A stretch of 64,000 nucleotides of DNA from the NCBI GenBank assembly GCA_003611805.1, contig RAYM01000010.1:208998-272997 (forward strand), written 5' to 3'. Numbering within the stretch: position 1 is the stretch's first letter; each line of letters begins with the position of its first letter. Under the pieces are notes generated by a model. It was not told the origin of the DNA. It did no database searches and saw only the letters and a list, made by a program, of their open reading frames with translations. The position numbers and the translations under genes are program-made. This document shows, one piece after another, positions 1 through 7,979 of this stretch. Origin of the DNA: a bacterium 1xD42-87 (lineage in GTDB: Bacteria; Bacillota; Clostridia; Lachnospirales; Lachnospiraceae).

Positions 1-24
1 TCATACGCGCGTAGGAGAAAACGA

Positions 25-552
25 ATGAAAAGCATTGATACAAAGTCTTGTGTAAAGAAGGCGCAGAGGCATGATAAAGATGCATTTACCGAACTAATGC
101 AGTTATATCTGAAAGATATGTATAGAACGGCCATTGCAATTCTGATGAATGAAGAAGATGCCGCAGATGCACTTCAGGATACCATTCTCACTTGTTGGGA
201 AAAGTTATATACACTTAAAAAACCGGAGTTCTTTAAGACATGGATGACAAGAATACTTATAAACCATTGCTATGATATCATAAGAGCGAATGCAGTTTAC
301 AGGAATGCAGAAGCCTATGAGGAACCGTCAAAATGCGATGAGTATAATCTTGAATTGAAGGAGGTATATGCCTCTATAGACGAACGATACCGATTGCCCA
401 TGGAATTGTATTATAGTCAGGGATTCAAGATGAGAGAGATTGCAGAAATGTTGTCATTACCATTAAATACCGTAAAGACGTGGATTTCAAGAGGAAGAAA
501 ACAAGTGGAAAAGTATTATAGCGATTGTCAGGAGGATAGAAATGGCAAATAA
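25..552 (+). CDS. ECF-type RNA polymerase sigma factor
   Basis: A 175-aa sigma-70 family protein of extracytoplasmic-function size. The N-terminal half has a region 2 pattern (residues about 15-65, including 'DAADALQDT') and the C-terminal part a region 4 helix-turn-helix ('MREIAEMLSLPLNTVKTW'). A ribosome site (taggag, positions 11-16) precedes the ATG. The stop overlaps the start of the next gene by 11 bp, so the two are translationally coupled. The partner is a membrane protein of the DUF4179 type, the usual anti-sigma companion in Clostridia. The inferred role is to direct transcription of an envelope-response regulon when the partner releases it. The window begins just upstream, so the promoter is only partly visible. 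Confidence 0.93.
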   Translation: MKSIDTKSCVKKAQRHDKDAFTELMQLYLKDMYRTAIAILMNEEDAADALQDTILTCWEKLYTLKKPEFFKTWMTRILINHCYDIIRANAVYRNAEAYEEPSKCDEYNLELKEVYASIDERYRLPMELYYSQGFKMREIAEMLSLPLNTVKTWISRGRKQVEKYYSDCQEDRNGK

Positions 553-1693
553 GAAAACTATACTTTCTGAAGAAATAGAATTATCGGAAATTGTGTTGAA
601 AAAAACAAATCAGGCCTTTGAAATGATTAAGCAGGAGGATATTGTTTCTATGAAAAAAACACATAAAAGAAGAGAAAAAATGTTTAAAACACAGGCTGCC
701 GCTGCAGCAGGCGTCTGCATATTGGCAGTTAGCGGCATAAGCGCCGCTGCGGCAGTTCATCACTATTGGGGGAGAGGCATGAACGGAAATATTCAGGCAT
801 CCGATGAGCAGCAGCAAGCGCTTACAGAAAAGAATATAGCAAAAGTGTATCGTGAAGAGCCGGACAGTCCGTCGCTTGCCGTGACAATTAACGGTGTTAC
901 AATAGAACCGGATACCGTAATTGCGGATGAGAGATTTGTATATATGGCATTTCGCATTTCCGGCTACAGCGTGGCGGATCGGACGGAGCCGGGATTCGAT
1001 ATGGTAAATGTGTACCAGGGAGATCATCCTGAGGATGAAAGTGCATGGGTTAATATGAGCGGAACCATGTACGATGGAATTGTCCTTGATGAAAACGGCG
1101 CATCGGTATATGAAGATGGAACGTCTGTGGAAAGTTATGAAGATGGAAGCGTTATTTCTCATTATACTGATGATAACGGAAATATGGAATACATTATTCA
1201 GGCAAGTGCTGCGGACAAGAACGATTCACTTCTCGGCAAAACACTGCATGTTGCATTCAAAGATTTGGGAACCTTTTCAAAAGCGGCATTTATTCCAGCA
1301 GTGGAGGGGGTCTGGAATTTTGAATTAAATCTTTCCGATGTCAGTTCAACCCGGAATATTAAGGTAGGAAAAAAAGTGGAAGGAACGGGTTTCACGATGG
1401 AAGATATTAGTATCTCGCCGATTTCCATCCAGGTAAATTATTCTGTCAGTGAAGCTCCGACGGAACATGAAGACGATCTTGGTATTCCCGAAGTCAAAGG
1501 GGTTGTATTAAAAGACGGAACAAGAATTTCATACTTAGCGAATCCCGGCAGATTGGGATATACGGACAACAATAAGTCAAATGCGTATCAGATAGCAGGT
1601 TTTGCTCGGGTTGTTGATGTTGACGAGATAGCTGCGCTAATCGTTTTAACATCGCATGAAAACGAAAAAGTCGAGATACCGCTTTCAGAATAA
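542..1693 (+). CDS. DUF4179 membrane protein, probable anti-sigma factor
   Basis: A 383-aa protein overlapping the sigma factor by 11 bp. A basic cytoplasmic N-terminus of about 45 residues precedes one hydrophobic segment (about 50-75, Ala-rich, 'AVSGISAAAAV'), followed by a roughly 300-aa extracytoplasmic domain. This architecture and the gene order match the DUF4179 family found beside ECF sigma factors. The inferred role is to hold the upstream sigma factor at the membrane until an outside signal arrives. The N-terminus does not show a clear zinc-type ZAS motif (HxxxCxxC), so binding would differ from classical zinc anti-sigma factors. The assignment is by size, topology and context. Confidence 0.82.
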   Translation: MANKKTILSEEIELSEIVLKKTNQAFEMIKQEDIVSMKKTHKRREKMFKTQAAAAAGVCILAVSGISAAAAVHHYWGRGMNGNIQASDEQQQALTEKNIAKVYREEPDSPSLAVTINGVTIEPDTVIADERFVYMAFRISGYSVADRTEPGFDMVNVYQGDHPEDESAWVNMSGTMYDGIVLDENGASVYEDGTSVESYEDGSVISHYTDDNGNMEYIIQASAADKNDSLLGKTLHVAFKDLGTFSKAAFIPAVEGVWNFELNLSDVSSTRNIKVGKKVEGTGFTMEDISISPISIQVNYSVSEAPTEHEDDLGIPEVKGVVLKDGTRISYLANPGRLGYTDNNKSNAYQIAGFARVVDVDEIAALIVLTSHENEKVEIPLSE

Positions 1694-1704
1694 AATATAA
1701 ATGT

Positions 1705-1766
1705 TTTTCGATTCTGCTTCCGGCTCCTGCCAAAGCCAGATACAGGAGCGTTTGCAGAATCGAAAA
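1705..1766. terminator. nested hairpin after the sigma/DUF4179 operon
   Basis: Outer arms of 13 bp (1705-1717 and 1754-1766, core CGATTCTGC/GCAGAATCG with flanking T4/A4) enclose an inner pair (1723-1729 GCTCCTG with 1743-1749 CAGGAGC). The T and A runs at the arm bases allow it to terminate in either direction. Confidence 0.6.
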
Positions 1767-1784
1767 CTTTAATAAAGGTTTGTA

Positions 1785-1841
1785 TTGACAAAGCGTGTTT
1801 ACACGCGTAGACTATGGGTAGGAAGTCTACGCGTGTAAACA
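1785..1841 (+). promoter_or_regulatory. blaI-M56 promoter with double BlaI-type operator
   Basis: The -35 TTGACA is at 1785-1790 and a -10 TAGACT at 1808-1813 (17-bp spacer). Perfect 17-bp inverted arms lie at 1796-1812 and 1825-1841. Each arm is itself an imperfect dyad of the form GTYTACRCGYGTARAC, so this looks like two repressor boxes, one over the -10 and one just downstream. BlaI-family repressors bind TACA/TGTA dyads and autoregulate. The assignment to the BlaI at 1881 is inference from position. Confidence 0.72.
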
Positions 1842-1880
1842 TTATGAAGCTAAGAGAAAGACTGCAAGGGGGAGATGTTT

Positions 1881-2252
1881 ATGAAAGAAACGAAGATATC
1901 CGACGCGGAGCTGGAGATTCTGGAAACGCTCTGGGCCGCGGGGGAGGCGTTGAATGCCAATGAAATCCGTGCGCGTCTGAATGAGAAAAAAGACTGGGAG
2001 CGCACCACGGTACTGACGCTGATCCGCAGATTGCTGGATAAGGGCGTAATCGCGCAGGAGAAACAGGGGGTTTACTATTATTCGCCTCTCGTGGCGCGGA
2101 GTGATTATGTGAAAGAGGAGACGAAGAGCTTCCTTAACAAATTTTTTAAGGGCAATGCGAAAAATCTGGCGGCGGCTCTCATCGAGGATGAGAATTTGAG
2201 CAGGGAGGATGTGGAGGAGCTGAGAGATTATTTTCGAGAGAATTTCAGGTAA
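1881..2252 (+). CDS. BlaI/MecI-family transcriptional repressor
   Basis: A 123-aa winged-helix protein with the BlaI family hallmarks: 'ISDAELEILETLW' at the N-terminus, the recognition helix region 'TTVLTLIRRLLDKGVI', and a C-terminal dimerisation half. The ATG at 1881 is preferred over the ATG at 1875 because the ribosome site (AAGGGGGAG, 1866-1874) is 6-7 nt from 1881 but almost touches 1875. It is followed by an M56 metallopeptidase, the classic repressor/sensor pair in which the sensor triggers cleavage of BlaI. A double palindromic operator covers its promoter. No beta-lactamase is linked, so the regulated output is probably another envelope-stress function. Confidence 0.92.
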   Translation: MKETKISDAELEILETLWAAGEALNANEIRARLNEKKDWERTTVLTLIRRLLDKGVIAQEKQGVYYYSPLVARSDYVKEETKSFLNKFFKGNAKNLAAALIEDENLSREDVEELRDYFRENFR

Positions 2253-2317
2253 AAGAATTGCGGATTGACGAGTGAAGTGTGTGAGAGAAGAGTATCGTGC
2301 TTTTAGTGGAGGAAATT

Positions 2318-4738
2318 ATGGCGCAATTATTTTCTGTGGTTTTATCATTATCGTTATCCGGCGCGCTGGTGGGACTGTTGATCCTGCTGTTTCGCCCGCT
2401 TACCGGCCGGTTTTTTGCAAAAAAATGGACGTATTATCTGTGGCTTTTGGTGATTGTGAGGCTGCTTGTGCCGTTACATGCGGACATCAATTTGATGGGA
2501 TATTTGTCGGCGGAGCTGACGGCGGCGGTGGCTGGACAGACCGATGCGGACGGAGAGGCAGGAGAGAGTGTACATGAGGGAACGGTGCCTGATGTTCTGC
2601 AAAGTGAGCAGAGAAGCACTGACAGTAAGGTGGAAAAGTCTGCCGGGACGGGGACTGACCATACAGAGACAGTGCAAACGGTATCGAACGGGGAAACGGC
2701 CGGGACAGCCGGCAGCGGCACAGATGAAAAAACGGCGGGCGAGAGATGGGCACAGATTTTTCGTGTTGTGAGTATACTGTGGATTTGCGGGGTTCTTTTT
2801 GCCGCGCTGAAGAGGTTTTATGTTTATCGACGTTTTGCCAAAGAGGTTCATGCGGCAGGCGGGCCGCTCACCTTGGAAAAAGTCCTTTATAAAAGTGCGG
2901 AGATTCAGACGAGACTTGGAATTGGAAAAAGGGTGCCGCTCTATGAGAGCACGGCAATCAACAGTCCGATGCTGATCGGATTCTGGCGGCCGCGCATTTA
3001 TCTGCCGCAGGCAATGCTTGCGGAGTTTACCGGGCGGGAGAATGATATTTGTCTGGTTCTGCATCACGAGTTTGTTCATTATAAAAGGAAGGATATCCTG
3101 TATAAATGGCTGTTTGAGGCTGTGCTGTGCGTGCATTGGTTTAATCCGCTGGTATATGTGTTTAGCCGCCGGTTTCATGTAGACTGTGAGCTTGCCTGTG
3201 ACGAAACGGTGTTAAAGCTTTTGTCGGAGGAAGGGCGCAGGGCATACGGAAATGTGCTTTTGGATGTGGCACAGAAACATTGGTCTGAGAATGCGCTTTC
3301 TGGGAAAGATGGAAGGCTGTACAGCAATGTGCCGGCCATGACCCTTCTGGAGGAAAAGAGTACGTTAAAGGAGAGACTGCGTGAAATTGCGCGCTATCAT
3401 AGGAGAGGAATCATAGTCGGGCTCTGCTCGGCGGCGACGTTTATTTTGTTTTTCGGGGTGTCTGTCGTCTGTGGCGCGGCGGGTACCGAGCGTAGTCTCG
3501 GAGAAACTTTTGCTATGGGTTATAGAAAGGGTTTCATGGAGCTTACGGAGCATTTCTGGGAAAAAAGCGCGTGGTCTCAGATGTGGGGAGATTCCTTTGA
3601 TCTGGCTCAGCCGATCATGGTGAGCAGCAGCGGAAAGGCTTATCGGATGTATGATGATGACACTCTGATTGTAGAAGACAGTAAAAGCGACTGCTGGCGC
3701 GCGTGGTCATACATGGGCGGTGACAGCAGTGTGAACGCGAGTAAGTTTATGCTGAACGGGTCCGATACCTTATGGATTTTGTATGCCAACAAGGAGACGA
3801 CGGTTCAGGTTTCTTCTGCGTTTAACCGCTACGACGGCCGCTTTAAAATTGTTTGTGTCAAGCCGGATCAGACGGTGCAGACGCTCAATGAGAGCGGTGA
3901 GGAGAATACTGTGAAGATTACGCTCCCTCAAGGAAGAAATGTGATCAAGATGGTCGGGCAGAAGGCGAAGCTGGAGGCACTCGACATAACATACGGGGCG
4001 GTCAAAAAGGGAGATATTGACAGTATTTATGTGGATGAGAATGAGGAGTATGCTTATCAGGTTCTGAATGGGAGCCGGCCATTCGATTTATCCAGAGTGA
4101 AAGAGGCACTCCCTCATTTGGAGGAGGAAGAGATAAGCAGATTATGCCGGCTTGCCTGGCGGGAAGAGGTTGTTCTATCAAAGGACAACTGGCAGGAACT
4201 GTGGATTTATTCGGATGAGAACCTGACATCGCAGTATCTGCTGGAGGAGCTGCAGGCCGGAAAGATCAGCGAATTTGACAGTGGCATTTTGCGCGTCATT
4301 GCTCCCTATATGAAGGATGAGACCGTGAGCGAGTGCTTCCGATGCCTTTTGGAGCGCGGCGGTGTGTCCGGGTCGGACTGGGAGGATATCTTTATTTATT
4401 CCGATTCGGAGAAGTCGGCACAGTATCTGGCGGAGGCGCTTCGCAGAGGAGGGGCGGACAGTTTCAATGATCAGATTCTGGATCAGATCTGCTTTCGGGT
4501 ATCCACCAGATCCTTGACGGATATCGTGACGGCGTTAGACAAGAATCAGTTGTCCTTTGAGGGGCTGATGGAACATGTGCTGCCCTTTGTGCAGAAGCAG
4601 GAGGAGGCCGTGACGTGCGTCTGCTATTATATCGACCTGGGAAATGTGCTTTCGGATGAGGAGCTTCGGAAGATAGAGGGTTATTTGCGTGAGCAGGACT
4701 TTTACCGGGTTGTTGCGTATAACGGGAGAGGAAAATAA
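2318..4738 (+). CDS. M56-family (BlaR1-type) membrane metallopeptidase sensor with large C-terminal domain
   Basis: An 806-aa protein. The ATG at 2318 follows a TGGAGG site (2308-2313). Hydrophobic segments near the N-terminus and around residues 145-165 flank a low-complexity Ser/Thr/Gly/Glu-rich stretch (about 70-140). The zinc motif is HEFVH (H250, E251, H254), and the downstream 'CELACDET' fits the third M56 ligand region. A further membrane segment lies at about 365-388. The remaining roughly 420 residues should lie outside the cell and are not a penicillin-binding domain. Their last 200 residues carry repeated motifs ('LWIYSDEN' and 'IFIYSDSE'). The inferred role is sensing an envelope signal and inactivating the BlaI encoded upstream. 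Confidence 0.88.
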   Translation: MAQLFSVVLSLSLSGALVGLLILLFRPLTGRFFAKKWTYYLWLLVIVRLLVPLHADINLMGYLSAELTAAVAGQTDADGEAGESVHEGTVPDVLQSEQRSTDSKVEKSAGTGTDHTETVQTVSNGETAGTAGSGTDEKTAGERWAQIFRVVSILWICGVLFAALKRFYVYRRFAKEVHAAGGPLTLEKVLYKSAEIQTRLGIGKRVPLYESTAINSPMLIGFWRPRIYLPQAMLAEFTGRENDICLVLHHEFVHYKRKDILYKWLFEAVLCVHWFNPLVYVFSRRFHVDCELACDETVLKLLSEEGRRAYGNVLLDVAQKHWSENALSGKDGRLYSNVPAMTLLEEKSTLKERLREIARYHRRGIIVGLCSAATFILFFGVSVVCGAAGTERSLGETFAMGYRKGFMELTEHFWEKSAWSQMWGDSFDLAQPIMVSSSGKAYRMYDDDTLIVEDSKSDCWRAWSYMGGDSSVNASKFMLNGSDTLWILYANKETTVQVSSAFNRYDGRFKIVCVKPDQTVQTLNESGEENTVKITLPQGRNVIKMVGQKAKLEALDITYGAVKKGDIDSIYVDENEEYAYQVLNGSRPFDLSRVKEALPHLEEEEISRLCRLAWREEVVLSKDNWQELWIYSDENLTSQYLLEELQAGKISEFDSGILRVIAPYMKDETVSECFRCLLERGGVSGSDWEDIFIYSDSEKSAQYLAEALRRGGADSFNDQILDQICFRVSTRSLTDIVTALDKNQLSFEGLMEHVLPFVQKQEEAVTCVCYYIDLGNVLSDEELRKIEGYLREQDFYRVVAYNGRGK

Positions 4739-4795
4739 AGGGAAATTGGCTGTGATATCAGAGATGACAGAAAGGTATCAACAACAGGACAAAAG

Positions 4796-5134
4796 TTATT
4801 TCTTGGGGAAGACTGCCTTTATGCAAAATACCATTTCTTTACATTCCAGTGTATAGCTGCCGTTATATTTGCGGATCACAGGATCCATGCTGGAAAGCCC
4901 GAAACCATGTTGTTTTTTATCCGTTTTACTTGTTTTTACCGAGTTGTTTTTGATTTTTATGTTTTCGGGAACCGTATTGGAGAAAATCAGGGTATAAAAA
5001 TGCGCATGGTCATTCCCTTTGATTGTGATACAGGGATCTGCGGCGCCTGCTGAACCTTCCAGCGCGTTATCAAGTAAATAAATTACAGTATCCGCCGCAT
5101 GGTTTCCCGTGATGCAGAAGCTTTTTGAAAACAT
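4796..5134 (-). pseudogene. GHKL histidine kinase C-terminal fragment
   Basis: On the minus strand, 112 aa match only the ATPase end of an AgrC-like GHKL sensor kinase: an N-box-like 'YLLDNALEG' near residue 20 and a G2-box 'HGFGLSSMDPVIRKYNG' near residue 80. No membrane region, phosphoacceptor histidine or dimerisation helix lies upstream, and no convincing ribosome site is seen. It appears to be the surviving 3' end of a kinase gene, or less likely a stand-alone ATPase domain. It converges on the M56 gene. Confidence 0.62.
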
Positions 5135-5164
5135 GGGATTCCCGGATAGTTCGCTGATATAGCT

Positions 5165-5317
5165 ATGGACGGCTATATCATGGTATGCATGGTATGTTCC
5201 TATTTGCAGGTTGCTCCGACTACGGAAATCACGTTTGACTTATATGATAAGCTGTGCAAACTGTCTTCCAAATTTAAGACGCTGTTACAGAAGGCGGGAG
5301 AAGCTGGGGCTATGTAG
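5165..5317 (+). other. short orphan reading frame, possible gene remnant
   Basis: A 50-codon frame ending 'KLSSKFKTLLQKAGEAGAM'. The first part is low in information and lacks a good ribosome site, while the end looks protein-like and charged. It sits between the kinase fragment and an AlbA_2 gene in a stretch with other remnants, so it may be the tail of a lost gene. The family is not recognised. Confidence 0.25.
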
Positions 5318-5482
5318 CTGGTACAAATATGAAGAAGGAAATGTTTTTTTGCGGGCTGTCCGAAAAGGGATGGCCCTTTTGCTTTGACAAATATTTTGAT
5401 CTCAGTATATAATTACGAAATAAGTATAGGTAGATATGTTCTGGAGGGAAGTTATTTATAAATTTATTTTGGGGGATCAGAT

Positions 5483-7009
5483 ATGATGACAGATATTCGG
5501 CCTATTTTTTCTAACAATGAGGAATTGAGAGAGTGGCTGTTGAATGTACATGAAAAATATTGTGTTGAATTGAAGAAGGCGCAGGAACTGCCAAATGCTT
5601 TTTGGGAAACTTACTCTTCGTTTTGCAATACGGCTGGCGGCGTTATTGTGTTAGGTGTTGTAGAAAAACATCCTCAAAATGAAATTCAGGGAGTTGCTAA
5701 TGCCACTAAGGCAATAACCAGCCTATGGGATCAACTTTCTAATAGGAACAAAGTTAGTTTTAAAAATCTTAAGAATGAGGATGTTACAGAGCATATAATT
5801 GACGAGAATACAACTATTATAGTAGTTAATGTTAAAGAGGCACCAGAAGGGGAGAAGCCGGTATATATAAATGACAAGTTGGAAAATACCTGGATTCGTA
5901 CTGGTGATGGAGATCGTAAGGCCACGAAAGAGGAAATTGCAGCTTTTTTAAGAAATGCAAAACCAGAACAGGATAATTTAGTATTGGACAATTTCGGCAT
6001 AGGAGATTTGGACCCGGATTCGGTTCTGGCTTTTAAAGAGCGGATTCATAAAAGATATCCAAAGCAAAAATATTTAGAAATGACGAATGAGGAATTTATC
6101 TCGGAAATAGGAGCAGGTGCGGTTGACCGGGTTACTGGAAAATTTAAAATTAAAAGAGGGACACTATTATTTCTTGGGAGAGTGAATGCGATAAAGGAGG
6201 TCTATCCGCATTATCATGTAGATTATTTTAATCGTAGAGGAAGCAACTCCAGATGGTCTGATAGAGTTACGGATGACGAACCGAACGAATATCAGATGAA
6301 TTTATATAATTTCTTCTTTATCGTATATGGGAAACTAAAAATATTGTTAAAAGAAACGTTTGAGCTGGATCAATACCAGCTAAGGATACCGTTTTCTGAT
6401 TTTGACGAAACGATACGGGAGTGCCTGGTTAACTGTTTGGCTCATGCGGATTATGAACAGGGATATCCTTCAACTAAAATAGAAGCTTTTGATGGATGGT
6501 TTCACTTTGTCAATCCCGGAAAAATGCTTATTTCGAAAAGACAGTTTGTAATGGGTGGTGATTCAAGACCAAGGAATGAAATTATTATGAAGTTGTTTCG
6601 ACTGCTTGGAGTTTCTGAGAGGCAGGGGTTTGGTGGACCGCTTATTTATAAGACGGCAATATCGAATGATTTCAGAAGGCCGGAAATAAATACAGATATT
6701 GAACATACGGAATTAAAGGTATGGAATATTGATTTGGCAGATTCTTACTCGAATTTAACAGAAGACGAGAAAAAAGTTTTGCGGTATATTGTTAAGAACG
6801 GTGCAGATAGGTCATTGCGTGAGCTGGCCCCGGCACTTGGGCTTACAGAATATAGAGTTAGAAAAGCAATCGCTTCTCTGGTAGATGAAAAGCATTTACT
6901 ACAAAAGGCAGGAAGAGGTAAGTCGACAAAATATTTTTTGGAAATGGCAAGTGTGGAGATGCTTACACATTTACAGATGGCGTTGGAGGTATTAAAGAGC
7001 TGTATGTAA
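5483..7009 (+). CDS. AlbA_2 (Schlafen-like) ATP-binding transcriptional regulator
   Basis: A 508-aa protein of the COG2865 type. The N-terminal AlbA_2/Schlafen domain (about 15-150) includes 'VELKKAQELPNAFWETYSSF' and the 'NTAGGVIVLGV' strand. A middle ATP-binding-like part contains 'IRECLVNCLAHADYEQGYPS', and a C-terminal winged helix runs from about 430 to 490 ('LRELAPALGLTEYRVRKAIA'). The start follows GGGGGA at 5471-5476. Family members are poorly characterised putative DNA-binding regulators. A second member lies at 10659. The intergenic repeats with an ACGTTTGAA motif just downstream are possible targets, but this is only inferred from proximity. Confidence 0.85.
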   Translation: MMTDIRPIFSNNEELREWLLNVHEKYCVELKKAQELPNAFWETYSSFCNTAGGVIVLGVVEKHPQNEIQGVANATKAITSLWDQLSNRNKVSFKNLKNEDVTEHIIDENTTIIVVNVKEAPEGEKPVYINDKLENTWIRTGDGDRKATKEEIAAFLRNAKPEQDNLVLDNFGIGDLDPDSVLAFKERIHKRYPKQKYLEMTNEEFISEIGAGAVDRVTGKFKIKRGTLLFLGRVNAIKEVYPHYHVDYFNRRGSNSRWSDRVTDDEPNEYQMNLYNFFFIVYGKLKILLKETFELDQYQLRIPFSDFDETIRECLVNCLAHADYEQGYPSTKIEAFDGWFHFVNPGKMLISKRQFVMGGDSRPRNEIIMKLFRLLGVSERQGFGGPLIYKTAISNDFRRPEINTDIEHTELKVWNIDLADSYSNLTEDEKKVLRYIVKNGADRSLRELAPALGLTEYRVRKAIASLVDEKHLLQKAGRGKSTKYFLEMASVEMLTHLQMALEVLKSCM

Positions 7010-7010
7010 A

Positions 7011-7105
7011 TACGTTTGAGAATCGTATGATTTACGTTAGAAAATTACTAGAAACACTGGTAAATAGAGGATTTTTACGTTTGAAATACGTTCGAAAATG
7101 ATAGA
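7011..7105 (+). repeat. 92-95 bp direct repeat, copy A, with ACGTTTGAA-like iterons
   Basis: It begins TACGTTTGAGAATCGTA and has four units close to ACGTTTGAA (near 7012, 7033, 7076 and 7087). Copy B at 7869-7960 begins with the same 17 bases and has the same unit spacing. The copies flank the gene at 7199 and precede both it and the exporter gene at 7980. Confidence 0.75.
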
Positions 7106-7128
7106 AACTAGCAAAAAACTGATTTAAA

Positions 7129-7200
7129 GAGTGCTGCATCTGTCATTATATTGACCTGGAGAATGCGCTGACAGATGCACAGCTGCGGGAGATAAAGGAT
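7129..7200 (+). pseudogene. remnant of the 3' end of an M56 sensor gene
   Basis: Read in frame from 7129 this gives 'ECCICHYIDLENALTDAQLR', closely matching the C-terminal 'VTCVCYYIDLGNVLSDEELR' of the M56 protein ending at 4738. The nucleotide match is diverged but clear. It therefore looks like the tail of a second, lost M56 paralogue rather than a recent duplication. The next gene starts inside it in another frame. Confidence 0.72.
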
Positions 7201-7864
7201 GTCATATCCAATGGTGCACTTAAAAGTGGCATATGAGTTGTTTGTGCAGCATGGCGGCGGGTGGATAGAACGACCGGGAGATTTCCTGCTCGGTTCCGTC
7301 GCGCCGGATGCGGTGCACTTTCATGACGGGTATCAGGTTTCTCTGAAAGAAAAAAGTCATTTGTGGGAATTTGGACCGCGCTGGGGCATAACGCTCGACA
7401 GTGAGGGCTGGCTGGAGGCGATCCGCAAGTTTTGGAAAGAAAATCAAAGTGTCGAAAACAGGGATTTTATGGCGGGTTACTGCACGCACCTTTTGACGGA
7501 CTGGGAGAACGACAGATGCATTTGGACGCCGTTTCGGGAGAAAGTGATGCAGGGCATAAATTTTGACGAAGTGTACGGGAAGTATGCGGCGGAAGCTTAC
7601 GGCATCGACCAGTGGTTATATCAGAATGATAGGGAGTCGTCGGAAATCTGGCGGTTTCTGGAACAGGGAGAGGTATGCGGCGCGGAAGACCGTATTTTGG
7701 AGGAGGATCTGGCGCGGCAGAAGCAGTCTCTTTTGCATGAGCAGTTTGCCGGGAAAGCGGTAGCGGATGTGAGCGGATATCGGTTTTGCACGAAGCAAAT
7801 TATGGAGGAGTTTGTGGATGGATGCGTGGAGAGGATATCCGAAGAAATATTTATCCGTTTATAA
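7199..7864 (+). CDS. putative zinc-dependent phospholipase C-like protein
   Basis: A 221-aa protein with His/Asp motifs in the order seen in the zinc-dependent phospholipase C/S1-P1 superfamily: 'HLKVAYEL' near the N-terminus, 'DFLLGSVAPDAVH' at about 28-40, and 'GYCTHLLTDW' around residue 95. No signal peptide is visible, so it probably acts in the cytoplasm. The ATG at 7199 has GGGAG 8 nt upstream (7186-7190). That ribosome site lies within the fragment of a former M56 gene, so the leader may have been captured from it. The function is tentative, since the motifs support a metal-binding helical protein but not a substrate. Confidence 0.6.
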   Translation: MSYPMVHLKVAYELFVQHGGGWIERPGDFLLGSVAPDAVHFHDGYQVSLKEKSHLWEFGPRWGITLDSEGWLEAIRKFWKENQSVENRDFMAGYCTHLLTDWENDRCIWTPFREKVMQGINFDEVYGKYAAEAYGIDQWLYQNDRESSEIWRFLEQGEVCGAEDRILEEDLARQKQSLLHEQFAGKAVADVSGYRFCTKQIMEEFVDGCVERISEEIFIRL

Positions 7865-7868
7865 AAAT

Positions 7869-7960
7869 TACGTTTGAGAATCGTACAATTAGCGTTTGAA
7901 AACTGCTAAAATGCAGATAAATGGGGATTTTTACGTAAGAAATACGTTTGAATTATAATA
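7869..7960 (+). repeat. direct repeat copy B overlapping the exporter promoter
   Basis: It matches copy A (7011-7105) from TACGTTTGAGAATCGTA to the final ATACGTTTGAA. It ends in a TATAAT (7954-7959) about 20 bp before the exporter start at 7980. There is no good -35; the iterons occupy that position, suggesting activator-dependent transcription. Confidence 0.7.
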
Positions 7961-7979
7961 TGTATGTAAGGGGTAGATT

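Noticed and set aside
25..1693. The 5' genes as part of a prophage or integrative element
   Set aside because: No integrase, att-like repeats or phage structural genes were seen nearby. ECF/DUF4179 pairs are ordinary chromosomal genes in this group.
1881..4738. Beta-lactam resistance function for the first BlaI/M56 pair
   Set aside because: No beta-lactamase or alternative PBP is linked, and the M56 C-terminal domain has no SxxK penicillin-binding motif.
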